A DNA stretch of 64,000 bases from Hyparrhenia diplandra (lineage: Eukaryota; Streptophyta; Magnoliopsida; Poales; Poaceae), in NCBI GenBank assembly GCA_015847255.1, contig JADLZK010004649.1, positions 992,001 to 1,056,000 of the forward strand, in the 5' to 3' direction. Numbering within the stretch: position 1 is the stretch's first letter; the number at the start of each line of letters is the position of its first letter. Below the pieces are notes generated by a model, which saw nothing but the letters and a program-made list of their open reading frames with translations, was not told where the DNA came from and ran no database searches. The position numbers were made by a program, and so were the translations under genes. Below, piece by piece: positions 1 through 11,660 of the stretch.

Positions 1-298
1 TCAATAAACTACATATGCACGCCATAAATTTTCTAATTTCAAATAAAGGATGGAGTGAAGGAAAAGAAAAAAGAACACACACACAAACCCACAAGGCCGC
101 AATCTATCAGGGATAAGAACACCCGCACATCATGCGACCTGCAGTTTCCCTCTCCACTGGCTTGTCCTCCGATGTAGAAAGCTGATTGGTTCTGAATGCA
201 GCATCCTCTCTGTTGGATTAGAAAAAGGAAGGCGGCCAAGAGACTTACCATTACATTTCAGCTGAGCTATCACTGCTACAGAAGAGAATACAATGTCT
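1..298 (-). other. Downstream flank of an NLR fragment
   Basis: No coding sequence is recognised. On the minus strand this follows the stop codon of the LRR scrap at 309-412. A GTAAGT-type donor lies near 246, just after that stop, so it may be a 3' UTR with an intron. Positions 97-147 align with 57319-57372, which lies downstream of the kinase pseudogene, so the two 3' flanks appear to share ancestry. Confidence 0.4.
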
Positions 299-308
299 TC
301 ATCTCTCC

Positions 309-412
309 TTACCGAAGGTCTTTCTCGGGAATGTGCTGGATCTTATACCAATTGTCGTGTCCCCCTTCCCTGCAGGTTTTACTGAGCATCATCAACATAG
401 TCGGTGGAGGGA
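309..412 (-). pseudogene. NLR C-terminal LRR scrap
   Basis: The minus strand reads a short end of an LRR domain finishing in NWYKIQHIPEKDLR and a TAA stop at 309-311. It aligns closely with the C-terminus of NLR-3 at 61012-61100 (NWRKIQHIRRKT...), including the preceding Cys and Gly-His residues. Homology fades above about 412, so the rest of this gene is deleted or rearranged. It is the leftmost remnant of the cluster and too short to function alone. It could instead be a C-terminal exon still used by a gene extending outside the window, but no upstream exon is visible next to it. Confidence 0.6.
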
Positions 413-540
413 AATTGTTTTAGATAAAATTTGAGTCAAAGTGCACAAGCTGTGCAGAAGATAAGCAAAACGGACAGAGCAAGATATACCTGACAAGTTT
501 CAGGGGACGAAGCATTGAAGAGCTAAATCAGTCTCCGTAG

Positions 541-936
541 GGATCTGTAGCCGGCTTGAACGCGTGCCGACGGCGCCGGAGCCGGCGCTGCGTTGTGGAC
601 GAGATTACGGTGGGACCCGCAGGCAAACCTTCGAGGGAAAGGGCCGCTGGGCCCCGACGAGGCAAGGCGCCATTCGCCACTGCAGCTCAGAGCTCCATCC
701 CCTGGCATCAAACTCGGTGGAGTGCTCCACCAGAGTGGCTGGCCCCCTACACCGGCGCGGCGCCTGCCTGCCGTCGTCCGCTGCGCCCAGCTGCTGTTGG
801 CGGCATGGGTTCGCGGCGTCACGACGCTGGGCTGCTCCACCGTTAACCATGAAGCTGGGCTAAAGCCCACGGCCTAAAATTCTGTAAGGGCCGAACGCCG
901 GATCACGAATTTCCGAGGCCCACACTCCGATGGGCT
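541..936. repeat. GC-rich island, paralogue of 17381-17790
   Basis: This GC-rich block shares ordered matches with 17381-17790, for example GACGAGAT followed by GTGAGACCC or GTGGGACCC, and GGATCACGAAT followed by GAGGCCC. Both copies lie downstream of an NLR 3' end. Short open frames on both strands are not conserved between the copies, so no protein is called. It may be a duplicated promoter or first-exon remnant. Confidence 0.5.
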
Positions 937-1428
937 GTATATCGATTATTGCGTTCTCTGTTCTGAATGCCCACTCTGCTTCCGAAAAATGGAAGCTGCA
1001 GAGTTCCATTTCTGAAACCAGAACACAAGGGATGGTTTCAACCTTATATACATTATTATAGACTGATAACAGCATGTCCGACAACCATCTCAACAAACAA
1101 GCAAGATGGTTTCAAACCGTGGAACCATATGTTCCACAGACAAGGGTCACTTGCTTGTTTCCTTTAACTTATTCATAACAATACACAGCAGCATGTCTCT
1201 GCATGAACACGCACACGTGCAGTCGCGCACTCAAACCAATTAACAAAACGGGGCACAACTACGAACACAGAAACTATAATAAGGCAAGTTTTTAACAATC
1301 CAAACTTATGCAAAGAACCATATGTGCCGTTGACAAAACGGAATCCGACTTCATCATAGCTTGGGCCTGGCAAATAGAAAATGGGACAACAAGTTGGAAC
1401 AGATTCCCTCTGGAACAACTTGAGTACC
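937..1428 (-). other. 3' flank of NLR-1, duplicated near 17.8-19.1 kb
   Basis: No gene is seen. Segments such as AACAAACAAGCAAG and CTTGCTTGTTTCC recur at 17.8-18.1 kb and 18.85-19.07 kb, downstream of NLR-main, so this is paralogous 3' flank belonging to the tandem NLR units. Confidence 0.5.
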
Positions 1429-1522
1429 TCAACAAGGATTCCAGGGTCTCATTAGACATTTCAGTACTGCAGCGATGATGCTGGATAGCATATTTCTCCT
1501 TCCCATATTTTGGTCACTATTG
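1429..1522 (-). pseudogene. NLR-1 putative last exon
   Basis: A possible acceptor (TTGTTCAG) at 1523 is followed by DNA resembling the terminal exon of NLR-main (an AAAAT..GGAAG..ATATGCTATCC core). Joined to the donor at 1816 it reads in a different frame from the paralogue and stops with TGA at 1429-1431. It is assigned by position and DNA similarity, not by a conserved peptide. Confidence 0.4.
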
Positions 1523-1816
1523 CTGAACAAGAAAAATACATGTTACTAATTACAGTGCATCCAAGAATAGAAATCATTAGAGTTTCGTATGAAACAACAA
1601 TGTGCATGGCTTTACATCATTAGAGTCAAAAAACAGACAATCTAAAAACTAGACTGCAGACCATCACCCACATAAAACTAATGTACCAGACATCAATAAT
1701 AAATGCAGCCGCAGGGTATCGTACCTGATTAAGGTTTATGTATTGTGGATTTGCAGCGTATATAAAATGTCGGTAGAGGAATATAAGGAAAAATGGAAAA
1801 AAATTTAATAGTATAC

Positions 1817-4762
1817 CTTTCATCTGGGTTGCTTGAAATAGTGTGCCATATTTCTTTGTATGCAAGGCTGTCAAGCACATTTTCGTTAAACTGCTTCATA
1901 TCCATAGCGAGGCAGTATTTGATATAAAGCTCCCGAAGAGCCAAGTAACTCCCTGGGCCACCGTCGGATCCTAAGGATGCAAGGCTTTGGCAGCAAGAAA
2001 GAGACAGTGTTTGTAATGATGACGCATCTCCCAAGGAATCGACTGACCGTAACTTATTGCACATGTAAATGTCTAGTTTCTCAAGTTGACCCAGCTGCCC
2101 CGACACGGAAGAGAGCTCCGCGCACCTGTGGATTATCAAACTCTTGAGGGACGGTGGTAGATTTGGAAGTGTTACCAGGTTATGACAGTATCTTATCTCT
2201 AGAGTTACTAGGCATGGACAAGGAATCATTGGGCAAGGTGTAGTGTCTTGGCAGTATTCCAGTGACGCACAGGCTTCAGGACATTTCTCCTTTTCCAATA
2301 TGATGAATTCAAGTCTAGGGCAATCCATAAAATCAATACTTCTCAGCATGTGGCACCCACAGATTTCAATCGTTTTAAGAGCCTGTGGTAGTGCCGGAAG
2401 ATGTTCCATCTTTTCGCAGAACATAATTTTCAATGTCTGTAGTGACACCAAGTGCTCCATATTTTGGGGCAAGCTGTCCCAGTCACAACTGTAAATGCAT
2501 AGCTCATGCAGACCAATGAAGAGTTCACTACCTTCAGGAATAGATGCCAGCTGGCTGCACCAACTGAGTTCAAGTGTATGCAGTTGTTTTGGGATGTCTT
2601 GTCGGTGCCGACTCAACATCCAGCTAGGATACCTTGAACCCTTGTAGGACCAGATATGGAGCTCTTGAATATCCTTTGGGGGCAAAGCCCATCAAGCACC
2701 TCTCGCTTCCACGCCTGGATCAACCCTCTTGGCCGAGCGAAGCCCGGCTTTAGTATCCTAAGTCGCTTCTTGTGGGTTAGGTGGGTCAAAGAGTTTCGTC
2801 TTTTGCTTCCGACAATCCCAAGCCCCGTTATATACGCAGAGAGCCTCGAAGATGTTTTAGGTGCATGAGCTGCTTCAACTCATACCCTGGTTCCTCCTTC
2901 ACTTCAAATTGTTCCAGTGTTTGCGGTAAAGGCCGTCGGCCTTCCAATGTTGGGGAAAGGTGTGGAGCGAACAAGTGCCGCAAACAGATTATATTATCCA
3001 TATCTTCAAGACATGATGCTACATTTCAGGAATATTTATGATCCGAATGTGGTAAAGCTTGCTAAATGTGCTTGGCAAAATCAGATTGGGAGAGCCACAA
3101 ATATGGATACCAAGATAACTTAGATGCTTCATCTTATCAATAGATGCTGGAACTGACAACTCTTCTGTCTCACTATTTAGTTTTATGATCAGCACGCGCA
3201 GTTTCATCAACCCGATGAACAAACGCTCCAAGAGTTTTTCGAAGTCATGATTTCTTTTCACGGTTTTCTTGGACCATGAAAAGGCTCTTTAATGATCGGG
3301 TGCGCAAATTTCCCAAGTCTAGAATCTTCTCTGCGATCTCTGCTGCATTGTTGGTCTCAATGTAGAGATGGTGAACTCCTCGTGGGATATCTTTTGGTAA
3401 GCCATTCAAATCAATTCTATAGAACTCGCTTCCCGAAATCCTCTCTGCCAACTCGTGTAGCAGGTCATGAATTGTGAATAACACGTCTCCTCGCCAAAAC
3501 CCCGTTGTACTTGCGAAAGGAGAATTTCGAGAACGATCAAAGTAGCTCGGCATATATCCTCCAGTTCCTCTGTTGCATTATTTTGGGTGTTTACAAACCC
3601 TTGTGCTATCAGAGGGTAACCAACTCATCTCGTTTTATTTGATATCCTTTGGGGAAAATCCTGCGGTATGTAAAGCATCGCCCGATGTCACCACCAAGCG
3701 CTCATAGCTCCACCACGAGCTCCCATTGTTTCATTCAACACGTCAAGGCTTGCCGTTGTTTCCCGAAATCAATACTTTGTGATTACGGCCGTCTTTGCCA
3801 CTGTTCTTCTTTGCAATAGGGAGACCCACGAAGCTTTTTGGCAATTTTTCTTCCGATTGCTTCATATCTTCCATAGTCGATTTCTGCTGACTTGACTGAC
3901 TCCACCGAATAATGCATGAACATTGAGAGGTACTGCTCCTTTTCTAAGTCAGGAATTGGGATTTGCATTTTCTCCTCAGCACCTAAAAGCTGCAGCTGCA
4001 TCTTTCTTTTGAGCTGTCACCAGGATTCCACATCCACTCTGTCCAACACGAAGTGCATCAAGTAGAATCTCACGTTCCTTGTTATTGCCAGCATTGACCC
4101 GGAGATCATCTAGTACCAACAAGAAGCGTTTGCCTTTCAGTTCTTCCTCCAACTCTGCTTTTTAGACTTGTAAGATCTTTTAACTCTGTTTTTAGGCTTT
4201 TAGGATCTTCAGTACCAGAGGCCTGCTGGACCTTCTGTTGCTTGATCTGGTCTAGCATTTCAAAAAATATATCACGGACGCTGAATGTCTTCCCCACAAG
4301 AACAAACATGATAAGTTTGAAATGTCCTGCATCCTTCTCATAATCACAAACATATTGTGCCGGGTACTCTTTCCAGAACCTGTAATACCATATATGCCAA
4401 TCACAGAATAAGGTTTTACTGGTGCTCGAGCTTGCTGCATCGTTATCGGCCCCTCACGAAGCATCCTACATATATGCTCACGATCGTTGTCTCGACCGTA
4501 CACTTCCTTTTCAATCCTTCTGTACATGGCATCAATTTCTTTCTGTGTGCTGGTGCTTTCCTGGGCACTGTTCTTCACGGTGCAAGTGCTGCTGCTTTCC
4601 TTGTCAGCATCCTTGGAGGTGGAGCTGCTGCTACTCTTATTTAACAGAAGAGGTGATTTCTTTTGATATGCTGACAATATATTCTATGTTCTTTATCTTT
4701 TTCCTCAAGCTGATTATCTCATTAATAGGAAGGATCCACTCTGTTGCAGTGCCATCATTATA
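1817..4762 (-). pseudogene. NLR-1: CC-NBS-LRR pseudogene, main exon
   Basis: This exon would encode the NB-ARC and LRR parts of an intracellular immune receptor. It opens after a TGCAG acceptor at 4763. In order on the minus strand it shows an acidic Ser-rich linker and the VYGRDNDRE motif (about 4500), a P-loop GITGSGKST (about 4375), kinase-2 LLVLDDL (about 4120), a damaged GLPL region (about 3830), an RNBS-D remnant (about 3650), IHDLLHEL for the MHD site (about 3470), then LRRs from 3261 to 1817 with the block GSRYPSWM. Several frame changes break it, including one just after the P-loop, one near the exon start, and others near 3250 and 2750. It ends at a GTATAC donor (1816-1815). Its Rx-type first exon lies at 13817-14764. 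It is most similar to NLR-2 and NLR-3. Some breaks could be assembly errors, but their number favours a pseudogene. Confidence 0.85.
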
Positions 4763-5548
4763 CTGCAGGAAGCAAACTCAAATTATTATGCTTATCATAT
4801 ATAGTCTCTATATAATAGTGAATTAATAAAAACTCTGTGGCTGCAGTTAACCGGCAGGCGGCAATAGCTCATACAAATTTGAACTGTATTGATTTGTGAA
4901 TTTTTTGAAATAATAAGAAAATAAAACAAAGAAAATCTAACAAAAGTAAAACAATCTTGGCAAAAAGGAAAAACGTCGTTCTCTGTTGGTCTATGAAAAG
5001 GAAATAAATCTTCAATGGCCGAATCCCTTTGCCTTAGGATGAAAATAAAATAACATAGAAAGTATTTCCCTTTTGTATACAAATTACATGCATATGCCAA
5101 TAATAGGTAGTTATGTGCATGTGCATAAAAATCAGCGATTTATTATACTAATCAAATTACATCATATCAAAGTAGCAAAATAAAAGGATTTATCACATCC
5201 AGTAGATCATGGATCTATCAATTAGATCTACCGAAAAAAATATATCTAAAACTTTGCTTTTTATCCAATTTTGCAACATTTAAAATTAAATTGATGTATA
5301 CTTCACCTATTACCTTAATTGAAATAATATAGTATCCTAAACCTTCGATCTAAATTAATACACGTCTCACAATGTTTTGGAAGTACCATATAATAACTCT
5401 ATTCATTTCAAAATATATCCTGTAAAATTATGTGCAATCAAACTTCATAAACAAGGCTTGCAATTAATGCATAACAATGGATCCCCTCAAGCTTGGGCAA
5501 TCTCAAGTAATCCCTTGCAGTAATGTTTGGTTTGATTTACTCCCATCA
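4763..5548 (-). other. NLR-1 intron, proximal part
   Basis: AT-rich DNA without a recognisable gene lies between the exon-2 acceptor at 4763 and the retrotransposon inserted at 5549. It is read as the 3' portion of NLR-1 intron 1. The last five bases (5544-5548, catca) are the left target duplication of that element. Confidence 0.55.
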
Positions 5549-6027
5549 TGTCATGTGCCGAATTAGGCCGACCATGGGCCGGCGGCGGTAGCCTTGTGGC
5601 ATACGCTGCCTCCACCTTCCCCGTCTCCAACTTTGCTTCTTCATCAAGATAGGATTATCTTAAAATTTTTGGTGTGTAAAGGGGATATTCTAATCATATA
5701 AGGAAGACCCTTGGTAGGAAATAAATAAATATTACTTGTAAAAAGTTATTCGGTCATATAAGGAAACCTTATAGAGATTGCTTAAGTTACAAGTCCCACT
5801 AGCCGGCTATATAAATAAGGGTATGTAATCTCTTTGGGGAGCAAGGAATAAAGAAATAGTTCGTGCCCTCTCTCTCCGACCAACCGCCACGCCCTCTCCC
5901 CACAGCGCTGCACCCGCGCCGCCACACCGCGCCCCGCCCCGCCGCCCGCACGCGCCATCACTCACCGTCGGCGCCTCGAAGCTTGCCCGTGACTTGTCCG
6001 CGGCCCCAATCTAACCGGCGGTTACCA
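5549..6027 (+). repeat. Left LTR of the 5549-13083 element
   Basis: It shares long stretches with 12505-13083, including GATAGGATTATCTTA, GTGTGTAAAGGGGATATTC and AGAGATTGCTTA. A TATA motif (CTATATAAATAAGG) lies near 5810, and a CT-rich to GC-rich leader follows. It is shorter than its partner, mainly because a GC-rich stretch near the start is missing. The 3' end (GTTACCA) is altered relative to the right LTR (TGTGACA). Confidence 0.85.
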
Positions 6028-6061
6028 GTGGTATCCAGGAGACAAGCGATTCCCACCAGCG

Positions 6062-7182
6062 ATGTCTTACGAGATGCAAGCGTTCACCAAGGCGTTTGAA
6101 GGAGCTCCCTCGACGACAACTACGCCAAGATCAGCCCACGCCGGCGAGATCGAGATGCGCCTCCGTCATATGGAGAAACGTCTACACAGCCCGGGATCCC
6201 TCTACCTCCCCCTTCGCGACCGCGACCATGATGACCGTCTTTGGAGGGACGCCCCACGGGTAGTTGCCGCCGCCGCATGGGCCGCCCGCCGCGACCGGCC
6301 ACCCGCCCCTTGCCTGACGAATATAACATCGGCGACTCGATCTGCTATCCCGGTTGCCGGAAGAGGATAGCGACATCGTCCCAGACACCGACCCGTCACC
6401 GACATCATCATCGGCGACACCTGCAGCACCACCGCCTCCTCCTCTCCACCAACACCTACATCTACGCGGGATTCTCCGACGAAGGCGCCACCAGCGGCGC
6501 CACCGCTCGCGGCGTCCTACCGTGGCGCCACCCGGCGTCCCGGCCCAGTCACCGCGCCGTCCCGCTCGTGGCACCACCCTCTCTACGTCACTTTCGCTGG
6601 AGGTCCCCCGAGTATGATGGGCAACGACAACCCGACCCCGACGGATTCGCAAGATGGAGTCCGTTGTTCGAACCGGACGGATGATATCAACCCCGACTTC
6701 TATGCTCGGTATGCTGCCTTCCATTTGAGAGGTCCCTCTTTGCGATCTGGTTCAGCGTATTGTCCTGGAGGAGGCCGTTGGTTGAGTGGGACGCGTTCAC
6801 CCACTACGTGGGCGGCGTCTTGAACCCCCATCATCACCGACACTACGGGGAGTTTGCGCCCGTGCTTTCGAGGGAGGGCAGGGCAAAATTTGGCGGGCGA
6901 CTACATCACCGCCTATGAGAGCTATGCGATTCACATGGATCTTGAGGGCGGCGTCACCGCGTCACCATCTTCATCGGTGGCCTCACGCAACACGCCGCAC
7001 GACACTTGAGTGGTTCGAGCCTCGTTCGATGGAGGAGGCTATGACCTTGCTCACCACTCTGACGGACGTTGCCGCGCGCCGGCATTTCGGGGCCAGCCGG
7101 CGATCACCTTGCGGGCACTTCCATGATGTCGCCGACATCGGCGATTTATCGGCGTGGCACTTGGCCGACTAGGTGCCGGGAT
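6062..7182 (+). pseudogene. Gag-like region of the 5549-13083 element
   Basis: The reading starts at MSYEMQAFTKAFEG and continues through a proline- and arginine-rich section with frame changes. From about 6600 it contains Gag-like stretches, such as the frame reading DAFTHYVGGVLNPHHH (about 6785) and GDYITAYESYAIHMDLEGG (about 6897), then a frame ending in MEEAMTLLTTLTDVAARR. This is the layout of a plant gypsy capsid domain before a zinc-knuckle region, although no CCHC motif was found. Several frameshifts stop any single open frame. It is truncated by the insertion at 7188. Confidence 0.5.
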
Positions 7183-8361
7183 GGCGGTGTAACACCCGTA
7201 TTTTTGCATCATTTTGAAATTCACTAAAAATTTGAATTTTTATAATTTCAACTAAAACTTGATTTAATTCCCGCTCAACTTCGCAACCCGTTTTGAAAAC
7301 CCCGCATCGAAATCCACCATATAGAATTTAGCCTTTGTTTGAATGTTTGAATGCATGCTTGTATGATTGTTTGTTTATCGAGCTAGAATTTATTTCGGGC
7401 ATCGAATAATATTTCCTTGTCGTCACACACTTTCCCCTTGACACATCAAACAACGTATCAGGACTTTTCCCAAATTTCCAAACCACCAAATATTTCCTTC
7501 CTTTGACCACCTGCCACCAAATATGTTCACCTCTTACCCTCTCCTTGATTACCAACCACCATATCTCCATCAATCCCAAATACCACATACCGAATCCATT
7601 CGAGGCTTAGTTTATTTATTTCTGGGAAAATAAAGTCATGTCATGTGTATAAGCATACACAAGTACATAGCCATATATCATATATATGCGAATGGGATAT
7701 TACATGCATTCAAATTCAAATATATATATATATATATATAAAGCTATGTACATACACGTGTACATATGAAAACTGGAAATTGGAAAATGGAATTAGAAAT
7801 AGAAATGCCACTACGGGCCTATCCCTTCCCTTCCCTTCCTTCACGCAAGGCCCAGCCCAGCCCAGAAGCAGCAGCAGCCCAACAGCGCCATCTCCTTACT
7901 CCTCCCACCCACTTACACGCCGGGCCCACTCGTCAGCTCTATCTTCCCCACCGCCCTCAAATATCTCCACTGCCAGACAGACTGGAAACTGTGGGCAGCG
8001 ACCATATCACAGCGAGCATCCCGTCCTCCTCCATTGTCGTCATGTGCCGACATCCCCTGTGCTCGAGTCATCGCGGCCATGCTCATGCCGCCATGTCCCA
8101 TCACTCCGCAAGGCGCCAACTAAAGCACACAGCGCCGAAGACCTCCCCACAGCGGACGGGACGACCTTGCAGGAAGAAACGGACGCGCCGCCGGCCACTG
8201 TACCGCGGTCAACACAGCTCGCCGCCAGCCGCCATCAATGGAGCCCTGCCACGACACGTCCCATCACCTCGTCCGCCAGACAGCCACCTTTCCCCTGTCA
8301 CCAGCTGGAGCATCAATGGCGTTGCCGGCAAAAATCTCCGGCGCTCCACCGCCTCGCCCCG

Positions 8362-8376
8362 CCTATAAATAGCCTG
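8362..8376 (+). promoter_or_regulatory. Predicted TATA box of the long LTR
   Basis: The motif CCTATAAATAGCC is followed about 25-30 bases later by a CT-rich leader. This is the expected arrangement of an LTR RNA polymerase II promoter. Activity is inferred. Confidence 0.5.
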
Positions 8377-9567
8377 GCCATGGCCACCAGAGACCTCGCC
8401 CCTCGAGCTCGGTCTCTGCTTTTCCTCCCCGAGCTCCTCTCCTCCTCCTCTTGCTTGCTGCTCTGCTCCATGGCCGCATCCGCGCACCACCCCTGCCCCC
8501 GCCGCCGCGCCGCGCCCACCACGCCAAGCTCACCGCCGCGCCACCACCACGCTCTGCCCTTTCCCCGAGCCAAGCACCGCCGCGCCGCGCCCACGCAGCA
8601 CCATGCCTCGCCGCTCGCCCTGCATCACCGGCCGCACCGCGCACAGCCATGCCCGAGCACCGGCACCTCGCCTTGCCGCCGCGCTGTGCCAGCCATGCCA
8701 ACGCCGCGCCCTGCTCGTCGCAGCGCTCCCCGCGTAGCCGCCCAGCCGCCGGCGCTCCACCATCGCCGGCTATCTCTCTCCCTCCCTCCTCTGCTCTCTC
8801 TCGCTCGGCGTGATTGGGAAGGAACGAGAACGACGACGAACGAGGAAGACGGACCGAGAGCCACAACGTCCGTGACAAGAGAAATCGTTCCCCATCCTTA
8901 TCCTATCCTGCGGGCCCCATTCGTCATGAGCCTGGTTCACATGAACCAAGGGAAGGTAGGCAGGTCTACAGCAGGAGGAGGGCTCGGTCCATCAAATAGT
9001 GCCGGCCGGCCCACACTGCTGCTGGACCCGCACGTCAGCATCGAGGAAATTGCTAAGGCCACCCGGGAATCGTACACAGGGCATTAAAAATCCATTTTCC
9101 AGTTATCAGAAAAATCCCAGAAAATTTCTAAATAAACTAGGTACACTCCAGATCCTACCCTAACTTTTAAATTCCAGTTTTCATAATTTCAAAATCCCAG
9201 AATAATTTCCAAAAGATATCCCGTTTATAAAATTCCTATTAAATCTTTGGAAATTCGTATCTTTTTATTCAACTCCAAATCACTCCATTCAGTTCCTAAA
9301 TTCTTCTAAAATCATTCTCTATTTATTCATACCCTTGTTCTAATATTTGATGCCCATTTAAATTCTAGTTTATGTATGCTCTATTTATTTAATCGCAAGA
9401 GTAGAATACGTAAACCCTAGCTCACCCCGATGATAACCACACCTCACCTTTGTATATTCTTGTATGCGTGTACACTCCCACGCATTACCACAGTACTCGA
9501 ATATACACACACATCAATGAGTCCACATGCTAGATATACACAATGGGCTGTGTATGTATATGAATGT

Positions 9568-9634
9568 ATAGAGTGATATTTTAAAACATAAATATACTAT
9601 TCATATAGAGTGATATTTTAAAACATAAATATAC
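9568..9634 (+). repeat. Tandem duplication, 38-bp period
   Basis: The phrase TAGAGTGATATTTTAAAAC followed by ATAAATATAC occurs twice, offset by 38 bases, inside the long LTR. Confidence 0.8.
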
Positions 9635-11660
9635 ATATATATACCCATCGATTACATATATACGCATGGCTAACCCTTAACCTAGCCGTATACTCGTGTG
9701 TGTGTGTGTACTCTGTGACACACACTCTAGTATACACGTCCTCTACACACATAAGGTACGCCCGACCGACGGGTATACGCGAATGTGCGGCTAACCCTAG
9801 ATTAGGCCCTCCCCTCTTCGCTAACCCTAGGCACTTACATATGCATGAGCGTATGTGTCGCTAACCCGGTGCGGTCTGTAGGAAGTTTACCTAAGCCACA
9901 TCCTTCAGGTTCACGATAGTGAACGTTAACAATGTGGTTTGGTTCTCCCTCACCCAACCCGCCTTTGCACAAACCTAGCCCGTAGGAACAACCTAGATGA
10001 ATGGATTCTCTCTATCCTATCATACTTCAAACTTACAGAATAATAATAGGAGTAGATAGTAATCTATCCATTGACCCCAAAAGCTAACCCACGTAGGAAC
10101 ATCGTATGCTTTGATTGTTATGCTTGTGGTTCATGTTTGTCGATACCGGAGACCACCCGACGGATCTAGGAGCATCGCTACGCCAATATACGAGGCCGGA
10201 GCACACAAGACAAGAACCTTGGATATACCCTTCACGGATAGAGGCAAGTCCTTACCCCCTAACGACTTAATTACTATAATAATTAATAAGATGATTAAGA
10301 TAAGTATAACCGAGGCAAGCCGTGCGGGAGTACTCATGGGCTATGTGCGTGAGGCTTCGCTAGGCTTTTGCCGTTAACTTAAGTAATAATGTGAACCTTC
10401 CCAACAAAAGGTGAGTGGTGATAGTCTACATGGAGGTGGACTAATCACAATCGGGGATGAATCCCACGGAGAGATGCTCGCTTCCCTAAGGACCGGTTCA
10501 TAGACCTTCTACCTAGTGTGATATTACGTACTGACCCACAGGGATGGGCGGCTTGATTCCACACCCGTTGGGTTGAGGTATAGTTCGGATCCAAGGTGGC
10601 GGCGTAGGCAAACTACCTATCGGGGAGCGGACATGGGGAGAGTGGCCCCATGGTCCGGTTGGCGTGGATCTTTGAGTGGTCTTCCACGTAAGTGTTTGGG
10701 CGCGATGGCGCGGTGCTAGAAGGCACATATTGATGATTTGAGATTGAGAGTGGTGTTGACGGTATAGGTTGGGTAATAAGGTATTACCTGTAAAGCCGTG
10801 GGTGATTTGGTATCACCATATTGTCTAGGGTGATGCGTCATCCCTAGGGTGATGTGTTATCCTTCCAACCCCGAGAAGTCGTGGTGAGGATTATACCGAT
10901 ATACCTAGGAGGCATCAAGCGGGTACGGAATCTCGTTAGGCTGTCTAAGCCAAGAGCGCATGGTAAGGCCGGTACCTTTCGTGTGGGGAAATTGTACAAC
11001 CTCTGCAGAGTTAATTGAATCTATTGAATAGCCCGTCCTTGGAATGGGCAAATCTTTGGGCGGAACATCTATGATTAGAAACACAATACGGTATGTGACT
11101 CGTTACCTTGAGCTTGGATAATAATTAACTTCGGGGAACTAGCGAGAGCGGTTTTAGAGACTACGCTAGGGCCCAACCCCTAATAATTACCACTCCCCCT
11201 GGTTTGGACTTTTGCCGAGTACAAAAGTACTCACCCCTCTATTTCTTTTTTTTTTAGAATGCCACTGCGAGGAGTGTATCCAAGGAAATCAAGCTACTAA
11301 GAATGACACGAGGATAGGATCACAAGAAGGACACTTTCGAAGGCGGAGGCGCTCATGAAGGAGCTATGTGAGGATGTGTGACCGAATCATAGGATCGTGC
11401 ACTAGGAGTAAGTCCAAGGGTTTGTCCGCACTCAAGCTTTGCTGTAGGAATGGAGCCCTGTTACAAGTCTTTGCGAGGATCTCGATAGGGTTATAATAGT
11501 AGGCCTACGGCCGAGTCATGTAAACCCAAAACCTCGTATCATATTCTCCTCAATAGCAATAAAAGTATAGTTTTGATATCATATCCACTTAATTAGGCGT
11601 ATTTGTGCGTGATCTGGCGCAAATACGTGTGATTAAGGAAACCTCGAAATGGGGTGTGAC

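Larger units (their letters stand above)
7188..11660 (+). mobile_element. 4.47-kb solo-LTR-like insertion
   Basis: The insertion begins TGTAACACCCGTA and ends GGGGTGTGAC, imperfect inverted termini like those of long plant gypsy LTRs (the final A appears to be missing). It is bracketed by the perfect 5-bp duplication ggcgg (7183-7187 and 11661-11665). No second copy of its ends, primer site or coding domain lies inside, so it behaves as one very long LTR left by LTR-LTR recombination. A TATA box (CCTATAAATAGCC) at about 8362 precedes a GC-rich leader. It also holds a TA microsatellite (about 7722-7740) and a short tandem duplication (9568-9634). Tekay-type gypsy is the likely source, by terminus style only. 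Confidence 0.75.

Noticed and set aside
6182..6724. 180-codon minus-strand frame
   Set aside because: It is antisense to the Gag-like region and Arg-rich through GC composition.
7645..9087. 480-codon plus-strand open frame
   Set aside because: It lies inside the long solo LTR, spans the TATA box, is low-complexity Pro/Arg/Ser-rich and shows no domain. GC-rich composition explains its openness.
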